Of a DNA stretch of 64,000 nt, positions 34,522 through 42,856 are shown in pieces. A program made the position numbers and the translations under genes. Every line of letters begins with the position of its first letter. The first letter of the stretch is position 1. The DNA is from GCA-020343675 sp964462945 (GTDB taxonomy: Bacteria; Planctomycetota; Phycisphaerae; Sedimentisphaerales; Anaerobacaceae): the NCBI GenBank assembly GCA_964462945.1, contig CAYWZW010000010.1, positions 1 to 64,000 of the forward strand. Direction: 5' to 3'. The notes beneath the pieces are model-generated. The model saw nothing but the letters and a program-made list of their open reading frames with translations, ran no database searches and had not been told where the DNA came from.

Positions 34522-36123
34522 ATGAACACAGTCCATAATCCCAGATATATTTTGTCGATGATTCTTGCCCTGTCTGTGAGCACCTTTGTTCACGCACAGC
34601 AGGAGCAATCGCAGACACCGAAGGCTGAGAAAACGACCAAGACGCGCACCGAACTGTTGAATGAGCTGAGCCTCAGAACGGCTCAGGTCACCCTGGAACA
34701 TGCTCGGGAGGCCCATGACCGCTACGAAAGCGGATTCAAGAACGCGCAAATGCTCTTTGACAAGAGTATCATTTCCCAAAAGGAGCTTGACGAAGCTCTG
34801 TCGGCTTACACGCAGGCCCAGCAGCAGCTCAAGCAGGCCGAGATCCAGCTTGAGAAAACGAAACTGAGCTTTCTGGCCAACGCCACGCATATTACCATCA
34901 TGGAAGCCAAGAAGTACTACGACAGCGAAGGCCGGCGCATGCTCGATTTGGTTCTCAAGAACACGTCCAATCTCACGCAGGCCGCCTCCGCGCTGGGTCT
35001 GGCCGACAGTGATTCAAATTCCGTGTCAGAGTGGCAGAGCCCCGAGCAGATCAAGGCCCTGCTGGACATCGAGAACATCATCGTCTCGATCGTCAGTAAC
35101 GCCGCGAGCATCGGCAAGCCGTACGAGCAGATAATACCGCTGTTGCCTTACGGCAGGGAAATGAAACTTACGTTCGCACTGCTCACGGACGTCCAGGAAG
35201 CGGGGGTCAAACTGAAATACCTGGACCAGGACGTCATAGAGAATATCTACCTTGAGAAGGAGTCGCTGCAGGAGATTCCCACCATGGTCGCTTCGCAATT
35301 TTCCCAGGAAGGCCAGCTCGGCACAGATATCCGGTACGACCTTGACCTGGAAATGCTCGTCACCTCCGACACGAGCTTTTCGCTGCTGGTGACGAACCTT
35401 CCGCCGCAGATCAACTACTCCTTTCTTGATTCGAGCAGCGGCGCCCGCATCACCAGCGTGCGTTTCACGGAATTGGTCAGCAAGCACGACCTGGCTTTGC
35501 GCGTCTCCATTCCACAGAAGCTCGACGTGGCGATGATTGACAAAACGATAGACTTCGAGGTCTGGGTCGTCACGACCAAACAGGCCGAAGTGCTCAATGC
35601 CTTCAGACAAGAATACGCCGGGCGAGTGATACCCGCGGAAAAGCTCGACCCAATAAAGGCGGGCCGCGTTGATCTGGCGCTGATCCCCAAGGGGACCGGG
35701 CGGTTGGAAATCCTCATCAACAATCTGTTCCAGGAGATAAAGCCGCAGCAGGACGTGGACATCACGGCCGACCTGCACAATGACGGCACGCTGACCCTGT
35801 TCAACATCGTTCCGGAGATCTCTCCGCCGTTGGGCTGGACGGCCGAAGTCCTGCCGAAATTGATAGAAAAACTCTCGCCCGCTGACAAACAATCCATACA
35901 AATACATCTGAGCCCCGGCCCGGACGTCGGCGTCGGCGAATATGAGGCCCAGATCGAGGCTAAAGGCCAGAGCGGCAGTGAAGTGGTTGAAGCTCTGGAG
36001 AAACGGCTCAAAGTCCGCATCTCCGCCCAGACAAATATCACTGCCACTCTTATACTGGTGGTCGGCCTGGTCGTCCTGATAAGCGGAATCGTCTTCATGG
36101 GTGTCAAACTGAGCCGACGATAA
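34522..36123 (+). CDS. Periplasmic adaptor-like coiled coil with NEW3-like domain, C-terminal anchor
   Basis: 533 residues from an ATG with a TAGGAG site; an ATG 20 codons earlier overlaps the TolC gene and is not favoured. Signal peptide to about residue 25. Residues 40-125 are a helical hairpin with the turn DKSIISQKELDEALSAY, the pattern of the alpha-hairpin of HlyD/RND membrane-fusion proteins. A middle region of unknown fold follows. Residues about 395-500 (VDITADLHNDGTLTLFNI, PPLGWTAEVLP, VGVGEYEAQIEAKG) match the NEW3/COG1470-type beta-sandwich. A membrane helix near the C-terminus (ATLILVVGLVVLISGIVFMG) anchors it. It likely links the permeases to TolC. The usual lipoyl and beta-barrel adaptor domains are not apparent. 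Confidence 0.75.
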   Translation: MNTVHNPRYILSMILALSVSTFVHAQQEQSQTPKAEKTTKTRTELLNELSLRTAQVTLEHAREAHDRYESGFKNAQMLFDKSIISQKELDEALSAYTQAQQQLKQAEIQLEKTKLSFLANATHITIMEAKKYYDSEGRRMLDLVLKNTSNLTQAASALGLADSDSNSVSEWQSPEQIKALLDIENIIVSIVSNAASIGKPYEQIIPLLPYGREMKLTFALLTDVQEAGVKLKYLDQDVIENIYLEKESLQEIPTMVASQFSQEGQLGTDIRYDLDLEMLVTSDTSFSLLVTNLPPQINYSFLDSSSGARITSVRFTELVSKHDLALRVSIPQKLDVAMIDKTIDFEVWVVTTKQAEVLNAFRQEYAGRVIPAEKLDPIKAGRVDLALIPKGTGRLEILINNLFQEIKPQQDVDITADLHNDGTLTLFNIVPEISPPLGWTAEVLPKLIEKLSPADKQSIQIHLSPGPDVGVGEYEAQIEAKGQSGSEVVEALEKRLKVRISAQTNITATLILVVGLVVLISGIVFMGVKLSRR

Positions 36124-36140
36124 ACGAATTGAGGAAGACC

Positions 36141-37691
36141 ATGATCTGGAGAATTGCCAAGAAAGAGTTTCTGCTGAGCCTGATGACGTTCAAGTTCGCG
36201 GTGGGGGCTATAGCCTGCGTTGTTTTGACGGCCGTGTTCATGCCGATTCTGGCGGCGGACTACCGCCAACGGCTGCAAACGTATAGCCGCAACGTTGCCG
36301 ACAACGAGGCCGAGCTTCGAAACATCAAGGTGTACAGGAACATAACGCACACCATCTACAGGCCGCCGGCGGTTCTGTCAGCTTTTAGCGCGGGCCTGGA
36401 AAAGCAGTTGGTTGGCTCGGCGAAAATCGAGCTGGACAAGGTTCCGGAGCTGAGTGTAACGGAGCGCAAAGGCAACCCTTATCTGCCGATCCTTGCCGTA
36501 TTCGACGAATCACTGATTTTCAAGATCATTGTCAGCATCCTGGCTCTGCTGGTTGCATACGATGCCGTATCGGGAGAACGCGAGCAGGGCACACTCAAGC
36601 TCATGCTCTCAGGCACAGTCGCCCGGTCCCAGGTGTTGCTGGGTAAGCTCGTGGCGGGACTGGTCACACTGAGCGTTCCGGTCACAATCACGTTTGCCGT
36701 GGGGCTGGTAGTTCTCTTGTCTTACCCCATGGTGACTTTCGGCAGCTCCGATTGGGCTCGGATAGGATTAATGTTCGTTGCATCGTTAGCGTTCACTGCG
36801 GCGATGTATCAATTGGGACTGCTGTTCTCCTGTTTAGCCAAGCGCTCCGCCATCTCGATGGTGCTGGGGTTATTTATCTGGATCATATTTGCCATCGTGA
36901 TACCAAACGCAGGTGTTCAACTGGCTACGCAAATCCGGCCCTTAGAGTCTCAGGAGCAACGAGACGGCAGGATGCTATCGCTCAAGCAAGACCTTGCCAA
37001 TCAGCTTGGCCGGGTCAAGGTGGATTTTTCGGGCAGTCTTATCACAAGCGACGAAGGCGACTCTTTCGGAGGCTACTACGCCAAGAGAAGGGACATTTAC
37101 TGGCTCAACGCCGAACAAAAGCTGAATGCTCTGACCATACCCATCAAGTTGAGGTACGCGGACAAATCCTTGGATATAGAGCAGAGCAATCTTAGCAGCT
37201 TCTTCGCACAGAGGGACCTTGCCCGCAGCTTCTGCTGCATCTCACCCATTTCAACCTACGAGAACGTGATGGCTGTTCTCGCCGGGACCGATATAGCCAG
37301 CTTCGATCACTTCATCAACCAGGTCAGGGCCCATCGAAACGAAGTTGTCGAGTACATTCGTTCGAAAACGGGCGACTTTTCTTCCGCGTCCTTCTTCGCC
37401 CTATGTACCGAGGATGAATCAGCCGAATACACGAGGTTGTACGTCCAAACAGAGAAGGCCCAGGATGGGCAGGCGAAAGCCAAGGCCGAACAGGCCCTTA
37501 AAGAATGGGAGCAGGAAAACCCGGTGAAAGCCGTGCCTCTCAATCTGCAGGACTTCCCCTGGTTCAAGTACCGTCAGAGTGCGGCAAGGGATCTGCGCAA
37601 TGCAATTCCGGACCTGGCTGCGTTATTCATCATGAACGTCGTCCTGTTCGCGATCTGTTTTGCCGCTTTCGCAAGATATGACATAAGGTGA
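36141..37691 (+). CDS. ABC-2 permease A2
   Basis: 516 residues; the ATG is chosen over the upstream TTG (36129) because it has a GAGGAAG site and aligns with the start of A1. N-terminus MIWRIAKKEFLLSLMTFKF is nearly that of A1. Coupling segment YDAVSGEREQGTLKLMLSG, second-loop motif SPISTYENVMAVLAGTD, C-terminus RYDIR (the only one of six with Ile). It has an extra charged coiled insertion before TM6 (TEKAQDGQAKAKAEQALKEWEQ) absent from A1. Forms with B2 a second copy of the A-B block. Confidence 0.9.
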   Translation: MIWRIAKKEFLLSLMTFKFAVGAIACVVLTAVFMPILAADYRQRLQTYSRNVADNEAELRNIKVYRNITHTIYRPPAVLSAFSAGLEKQLVGSAKIELDKVPELSVTERKGNPYLPILAVFDESLIFKIIVSILALLVAYDAVSGEREQGTLKLMLSGTVARSQVLLGKLVAGLVTLSVPVTITFAVGLVVLLSYPMVTFGSSDWARIGLMFVASLAFTAAMYQLGLLFSCLAKRSAISMVLGLFIWIIFAIVIPNAGVQLATQIRPLESQEQRDGRMLSLKQDLANQLGRVKVDFSGSLITSDEGDSFGGYYAKRRDIYWLNAEQKLNALTIPIKLRYADKSLDIEQSNLSSFFAQRDLARSFCCISPISTYENVMAVLAGTDIASFDHFINQVRAHRNEVVEYIRSKTGDFSSASFFALCTEDESAEYTRLYVQTEKAQDGQAKAKAEQALKEWEQENPVKAVPLNLQDFPWFKYRQSAARDLRNAIPDLAALFIMNVVLFAICFAAFARYDIR

Positions 37692-37745
37692 CAGGCCGGA
37701 GGCAACTCGGTTGTTTGCAGGGGTGGCCATATTTGGAGAATAAGC

Positions 37746-39164
37746 ATGATTCGCCAGATTGCCTATAAAGAAGTTCTCGAGAACCTCTTGAGTTTGCGTT
37801 TTGCACTATCGGTGCTTTTGACAACGTGTCTTTTTGCGGTCTGTGGTTATGTGTTCGTAAACGCGCATCGCGAACAATCCAGAGACTACTGGAAGAGGAC
37901 GAACGAGAATCTCTCGGCTCTTGCCGAGCAGTCGAATCAGTTGTACAAAGTCGCATTCTATAAGCAGGGGATTTATCGTAAGCCGCGGCCGCTTGCAATG
38001 TGTGCCGAAGGGCAGGAGGGAGCACTCCCCAACTACTTTGAGGTCAACGCCTTCACCGCGGAGTTGCCCAGGACAAGGGGGCAGGCCAACTTCGCACTTC
38101 CTCAATTCAGCCACGTTGACTGGGTTCTGATCGTTTCGCTGATCCTGAGCTTCGCGGCGCTGGTTTTTACTTACGACAGCATCTGCGGAGAAAAAGAGGG
38201 CGGCACACTGTCTTTGATGCTGGCCAATACCGTCCCCAGGCACCAAGTGCTTCTGGGTAAGTATGCCGGCACCATGATTACCTTAGCTGTACCTCTGATT
38301 TTGGGGATGGTCGTAAGTCTGATTATCGTGACAGCCTCCAACACAGTAGCGGTCGGCGGCGGAGAATGGCTCAGAATCCTCATCATCATTGCGGTCTCTT
38401 TGCTGTATCTTTCCCTCTTCGTCTTGTTGGGGATGTTCGTATCGAGCAGGACAGCTCATCCGGCCAATTCCATGGCGATCCTCCTGCTGGTCTGGGTCGC
38501 CTCCGCGATCCTGCTGCCGAGCTTCTGCAGAATTATTCTTGACGTAGCCTATGAAGAACCCTCTGAGGAGGAGCTGCAGAGGCAATTAAACCAGGTACGC
38601 GAGGAGATTTGGAACAATCACGAGAAATATGGCAAGAACGCCGGCAGCATGTCGAATAATCTCAGCGATCCGATAAACAACCCGCCTGCCCGCGCACGGC
38701 TCCAGGATGCTCTGATGGATGCCACAAATCAACTGACTGAGGAGCATCATAATAAGTGGCTCGGGCAGGCCCTTGCTCGTCGCAACTTCGCGCGGGTCTG
38801 CCCGTCTGTGATCTATCAGCGGGCCGCCGAGGCCCTTGCCGGCACCGGGATCAATCGCTGTGCCGACCTGCACGAACAGGTCAAACTGTATGAGGCAGGC
38901 CTGAAGGAATTTATCCGCAGCACAGACATGGAGGACCCCAAAAGCCTTCACCTGATCGGTCCGGAACAAAACATGGCATACTCCTGGCGGGCGATTTCGC
39001 ATAATCCCGTTGATTTCGACGGTGTGCCAAAGTTCCAGGAGCGCCCCATGACGCTTGAACAATCGCTCAAACTGGCTGTCTTGGATATCGGCCTGCTGGC
39101 CCTTTTTAACTTGGTATTCTTTGCCGTGGCGTTTGTGTCATTTTTAAAATATGACGTGCGATGA
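37746..39164 (+). CDS. ABC-2 permease B2
   Basis: 472 residues, same length as B1. N-terminus MIRQIAYKEVLENLLSLRF parallels B1, with coupling segment YDSICGEKEGGTLSLMLAN, second-loop motif CPSVIYQRAAEALAGTG and C-terminus KYDVR. First-loop Cys in LAMCAEGQEG is conserved with B1. It follows A2 by 54 bases and should pair with it. The large second extracytoplasmic region (about residues 280-445) is conserved in pattern with B1. Confidence 0.9.
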   Translation: MIRQIAYKEVLENLLSLRFALSVLLTTCLFAVCGYVFVNAHREQSRDYWKRTNENLSALAEQSNQLYKVAFYKQGIYRKPRPLAMCAEGQEGALPNYFEVNAFTAELPRTRGQANFALPQFSHVDWVLIVSLILSFAALVFTYDSICGEKEGGTLSLMLANTVPRHQVLLGKYAGTMITLAVPLILGMVVSLIIVTASNTVAVGGGEWLRILIIIAVSLLYLSLFVLLGMFVSSRTAHPANSMAILLLVWVASAILLPSFCRIILDVAYEEPSEEELQRQLNQVREEIWNNHEKYGKNAGSMSNNLSDPINNPPARARLQDALMDATNQLTEEHHNKWLGQALARRNFARVCPSVIYQRAAEALAGTGINRCADLHEQVKLYEAGLKEFIRSTDMEDPKSLHLIGPEQNMAYSWRAISHNPVDFDGVPKFQERPMTLEQSLKLAVLDIGLLALFNLVFFAVAFVSFLKYDVR

Positions 39165-39179
39165 GGAAGGAAAGAAACC

Positions 39180-40415
39180 ATGCTTACGTCAATAATCAGA
39201 AAAGAGATACTTAGTAACCTCCTCAGTTACAAGTTTTCGATCGTCACGGCTCTGACAACGATACTGATTCTCGCCAGCATACTCATGATGTACCGCGACT
39301 ACGGCCTGGCCATGGAGAACTACGAGACCTTGGCACGCTTAAGCTCGAAATCCGGTGCCGCCGTGATCCCGCCCACACCCTTGTCTATCTTTGTCAAGGG
39401 GCTCGATGACGATCTATGCCGGTCCTATGAAGGGGGCGCCGTGAATATCGAGGTGAGCAGCAAACAGCAGTCCGTGAACAAAGTCTTCCGGCTCTTTACC
39501 ACACCGGACCTGCTGTACGTCATCAAGGTCGTACTATCGCTCTGTGCGATGCTGTTCGCCTTCGATATGGTTTGCGGCGAAAAGGAGGCCGGGACACTGC
39601 GCCAATCGCTCAGCAACAGTCTGGGAAGGCCGCTCCTGATTCTGGGAAAGTGGATCGGCGGATTTACCAGTTTCATCGTTCCGTTGTTCCTCGCCGTGCT
39701 CCTGGGCACGACTTTTGTGGCCCTGCAGCCGAGAGTGGCCATGAGTCCTCAGGATTGGGCGAGGCTGGGCCTGTTCCTCTTGAGCAGCGTCATCTACTTG
39801 GCCGTCTTCTTTTCGCTGGGATTATTGATCTCCTGCCTTACCCACCAAGCGTCGTCAGCGCTGGTCGTTTCTCTGTCTGTCTGGACTCTTCTCGTCTTTC
39901 TCATTCCCAACCTCGGCAATATTCTGGCCCGTGAGCTGGTGGAGATCCCGACGGTGCAGCAGCTTGAGGTAGCGCGTACGTACAATTTCGTTAGGCTGTA
40001 CTTAGCGGAGCAGAGAATGGATAGTACGGATCGTTCTGAATTCGACAGGCTCGTGGACCGCGTTAGCGCCGAAAGCGACCAGCTTGCGGAGGACTATCGC
40101 AACCGTTTCAACAGGCTGCTCGCCGTATCCCAGAATATCACGCGCATGTCTCCGGCGGCGGCGTTCACCTTCCTGGCCACCGACATCATGGGAACCGGCG
40201 TGGCCGAAGAACGAAGGCTCAAGAGTGCCGTCCTGCAATACATCCACACGGCGGAGTCCCTGCCGGACAGTCGTCCGGCTTTCCATTATGAACGCAGCAC
40301 GTGCAGCGAGATGCTGGCCCAGGGAGGCATGGGCAACCTGCTGATTCTCATGCTCTTCGGGATACTATTTGGTACGGGAGCTTACGTGGCTTTCCTGTGG
40401 TATGATGTGCGTTGA
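39180..40415 (+). CDS. ABC-2 permease C
   Basis: 411 residues, shortest of the six and more divergent. IRKEILSNLLSYKF at the N-terminus, coupling segment FDMVCGEKEAGTLRQSLSN, second-loop motif SPAAAFTFLATDIMGTG and C-terminus WYDVR keep the family plan. It starts 15 bases after B2 with an AGGAAGGAAAG site. Probable partner of permease D, the next gene. Unlike A and B its second extracytoplasmic region is short. Confidence 0.88.
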   Translation: MLTSIIRKEILSNLLSYKFSIVTALTTILILASILMMYRDYGLAMENYETLARLSSKSGAAVIPPTPLSIFVKGLDDDLCRSYEGGAVNIEVSSKQQSVNKVFRLFTTPDLLYVIKVVLSLCAMLFAFDMVCGEKEAGTLRQSLSNSLGRPLLILGKWIGGFTSFIVPLFLAVLLGTTFVALQPRVAMSPQDWARLGLFLLSSVIYLAVFFSLGLLISCLTHQASSALVVSLSVWTLLVFLIPNLGNILARELVEIPTVQQLEVARTYNFVRLYLAEQRMDSTDRSEFDRLVDRVSAESDQLAEDYRNRFNRLLAVSQNITRMSPAAAFTFLATDIMGTGVAEERRLKSAVLQYIHTAESLPDSRPAFHYERSTCSEMLAQGGMGNLLILMLFGILFGTGAYVAFLWYDVR

Positions 40416-40436
40416 TTCCAGACAGGGGAAACGATT

Positions 40437-41951
40437 ATGTTGAAGACAACCAATGCCAGGGGGATTGTAAGTAGTCTGTGGTCCTTGAAGGTAGTCGCGG
40501 CCCGGGATCTCTTGGACAATCTGCTCAATCTGCGTTTCATTATCGGTCTCGTTCTGTGCCTCATCGTCACCGTGGCCTGTATTGCCATCCTGGCCCACAA
40601 TTACCGGAGCGAACTGGCCGATTACAATCGGCGGGTCAACATGCAGGATGACTTCTTGAGCCACTATGCCACAGAAAACGCACTGGTCGTGACGAATCGC
40701 CAGCAGAAGCCGCCGGAAAGGTTTCGGCCGCTGATCGTAGGCATCCCCCGCGATGAGGCGCTGCAGTCTTTCGACGACAATCCCCTGCCTATCCTCTTTC
40801 CGCCTCTGGATTTTCTCTTTATCGTGACGACCGTTATGAGTGTGTTGGCGCTGCTGTTCTCGTACGATGCCGTGACCGGAGAGCGGCAGCGGGGCACGCT
40901 GAGATTGGTGATCTCCAATTCCATCTCCCGAACAACGATCCTTCTGGGCAAATTCCTCGGAGGCACCGCCAGCCTGCTGATCCCCTTCCTCCTGGCGCTC
41001 CTGGTGGGCGTGCTCTACATCAATCTCAATCCCAACATCCAATGGACCGCCTCCGCGTGGGCAGAGCTTGGCCTGTTGACCGCAGCTTCGATTACCTTTA
41101 TCACGTCATTTTATCTTTTGGGCCTTATGATATCCACGTTTTCACGATACTCGGCGGTCTCGATTCTGAACTGCCTTTTCGTATGGGTGCTGCTGATCAT
41201 GGCGATTCCGAACCTGGCCCCCTATATCTCCGCTCAGGTCTATCATATTCCCTCGATCACGGAGATGGAAAGACGGTTTGAAGAGATGGAGCGCGATTCC
41301 CTCACGCTGGCGGAGCAGCGAACGGCGGAGGTCGCCAAAGACTTTCAGAGCAAATATGGCAAGCCCTTTGCGGAATTGAAGGCGATGGGCTTCGGAGAGT
41401 TCCGAGAGAACAACGTGAGACCTGAGCAGCAAAAAGCTGTGCATCAGCGCGCGGCCACCGACCCTGAATTCCGGGCCATGCTGGAGGCCTTCCGCGAGGC
41501 GAAGTCGCAGGCCACGCGGCCGATCTTCGATGCCAGAGTCAAGGCGAAGACTCGGCTTCAGCAAGACCTGGAAACGCGGGCGGCCCGTCAAACCAGACTG
41601 GCAAAGGTCCTGGCGTGCTTCTCGCCGTTGGCGGATTTCACCTATGTTGCCAGAGATCTGACAGGGACAGGCCTGCGCGCCTTAGAGTACTTTGAACGGA
41701 TTTCTGGCAGGTATCAACTAGAGGTCCGCAAGTATGCGAGCAAGAAGATGCTGGAAGAGAGGCGGAAGAACCCGACATTTGGAGGAGATTCCCTGATCGA
41801 TCTGAGTAACCGGCCGCGTTTTGTTTTCCGAGAGGAGCCGTTGAAAGACAAGCTGGGCGCAGTGCTACCTTACTGGGGGATACTCATTTTCTTTAACGTT
41901 GCGTTTTTTGCAGCGGCGTTTGCTGGTTTCATGAGATACGACGTGCGCTAA
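40437..41951 (+). CDS. ABC-2 permease D
   Basis: 504 residues. It has an N-terminal extension before VAARDLLDNLLNLRF, coupling segment YDAVTGERQRGTLRLVISN, a long helical extracytoplasmic region (about 275-465) with SPLADFTYVARDLTGTG, TM6 and C-terminus RYDVR. ATG with an AGGGGAA site. The second region is rich in charged heptad-like helices (EMERRFEEMERDSLTLAEQR), which might contact the adaptor-like protein. It precedes the ATPase by 49 bases. Confidence 0.88.
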   Translation: MLKTTNARGIVSSLWSLKVVAARDLLDNLLNLRFIIGLVLCLIVTVACIAILAHNYRSELADYNRRVNMQDDFLSHYATENALVVTNRQQKPPERFRPLIVGIPRDEALQSFDDNPLPILFPPLDFLFIVTTVMSVLALLFSYDAVTGERQRGTLRLVISNSISRTTILLGKFLGGTASLLIPFLLALLVGVLYINLNPNIQWTASAWAELGLLTAASITFITSFYLLGLMISTFSRYSAVSILNCLFVWVLLIMAIPNLAPYISAQVYHIPSITEMERRFEEMERDSLTLAEQRTAEVAKDFQSKYGKPFAELKAMGFGEFRENNVRPEQQKAVHQRAATDPEFRAMLEAFREAKSQATRPIFDARVKAKTRLQQDLETRAARQTRLAKVLACFSPLADFTYVARDLTGTGLRALEYFERISGRYQLEVRKYASKKMLEERRKNPTFGGDSLIDLSNRPRFVFREEPLKDKLGAVLPYWGILIFFNVAFFAAAFAGFMRYDVR

Positions 41952-42000
41952 TAGAAAACTGTTCAGACACTGATAATTGTGAGTTTAAAAAGAAAGGAAA

Positions 42001-42729
42001 ATGAAAATGATTGAGATCAACGAATTGACCAAGAGGTATGAGGACGGCGTTTTAGCGTTGGACCACGTTAGCTACAGTGTTGAGCCGGGCGAGATTTTCT
42101 GCCTGTTAGGGGCCAACGGGGCCGGCAAGACAACGACCATCAACATCCTGCTCGACTTCATCCCGCCCACCAGCGGCTCGGCGACCATCAACGGCCACGA
42201 CTGCAACAAGTTCCCGTTAGAGGCTAAGAAGTACGTCTCTTACGTCTCTGAGAACGTTCAGCTTTACGGGATGTTCACGGCCCGGCAGAACCTCGCATTC
42301 TTCGCGGAGCTGGCCGGAAAGAAGGGCCTCAAGAAGAAGGACTACGACGATGTGATGCGCACAGTCGGTCTGCCGGAGAGGGCGTTGAAGATGCGGCTGA
42401 AGCACTTCTCCAAGGGTATGCGGCAAAAATTAGGTATTGCCATCGCGCTGTTGAAGGACCCGCCGGCAATCCTGATGGACGAGCCCACCAGCGGCCTGGA
42501 CCCGACCAGCGCCCAGGAGTTCCTGGATCAATTACGCCGTCTGCGCGAGCGAGGCAAGGCGATTTTAATGACCACGCATGACATATTCCGGGCCAAGATG
42601 ATAGCAGACCGGGTCGGGATCATGAAGCAGGGGCGCCTGGTCGCCATCCGAAAGCGGGAAGATTTCAAACACGCGGACCTCGAACAAATTTACATCCGCG
42701 AAATGGAATCGGCCGAGATTGTTGCGTAA
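42001..42729 (+). CDS. ABC transporter ATPase, sole nucleotide-binding subunit of the operon
   Basis: 242 residues (an ATG two codons in is equally possible). Walker A GANGAGKT, Q loop region VSENVQLYGMFTA, signature FSKGMRQK (an LSGGQ variant usual in ABC-2 exporters), Walker B AILMDEP, D loop SGLDP and switch His in TTHD. Single domain, so it works as a dimer. It is the only ATPase in an operon with six permeases, so it presumably serves all of them. The family (CcmA/NatA-like) is that of ABC-2 exporters. Confidence 0.95.
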   Translation: MKMIEINELTKRYEDGVLALDHVSYSVEPGEIFCLLGANGAGKTTTINILLDFIPPTSGSATINGHDCNKFPLEAKKYVSYVSENVQLYGMFTARQNLAFFAELAGKKGLKKKDYDDVMRTVGLPERALKMRLKHFSKGMRQKLGIAIALLKDPPAILMDEPTSGLDPTSAQEFLDQLRRLRERGKAILMTTHDIFRAKMIADRVGIMKQGRLVAIRKREDFKHADLEQIYIREMESAEIVA

Positions 42730-42751
42730 ATCGTGTAATGTGCGCCACTAA

Positions 42752-42835
42752 GCCACTAAGGCACGTCCGCCTGGGGATGGCTGGCGCCAAAGCTTTTTGA
42801 ATGAGAAGCTCTTTGGGTCTTTGTGCCTTCGTGGC
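42752..42835. terminator. Nested inverted repeats after the exporter operon
   Basis: Outer arms gccactaaggcac (42752-42764) and gtgccttcgtggc (42823-42835) pair at 12 of 13 positions. Inside lies a hairpin CCAAAGCTT (42787-42795) / AAGCTCTTTGG (42806-42816) with two unpaired bases. It separates the convergent ATPase and pectate lyase genes. Probable two-way transcription barrier, or a dispersed repeat recruited for that. Confidence 0.5.
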
Positions 42836-42856
42836 ATACGACCGTTTCGCAGAACG

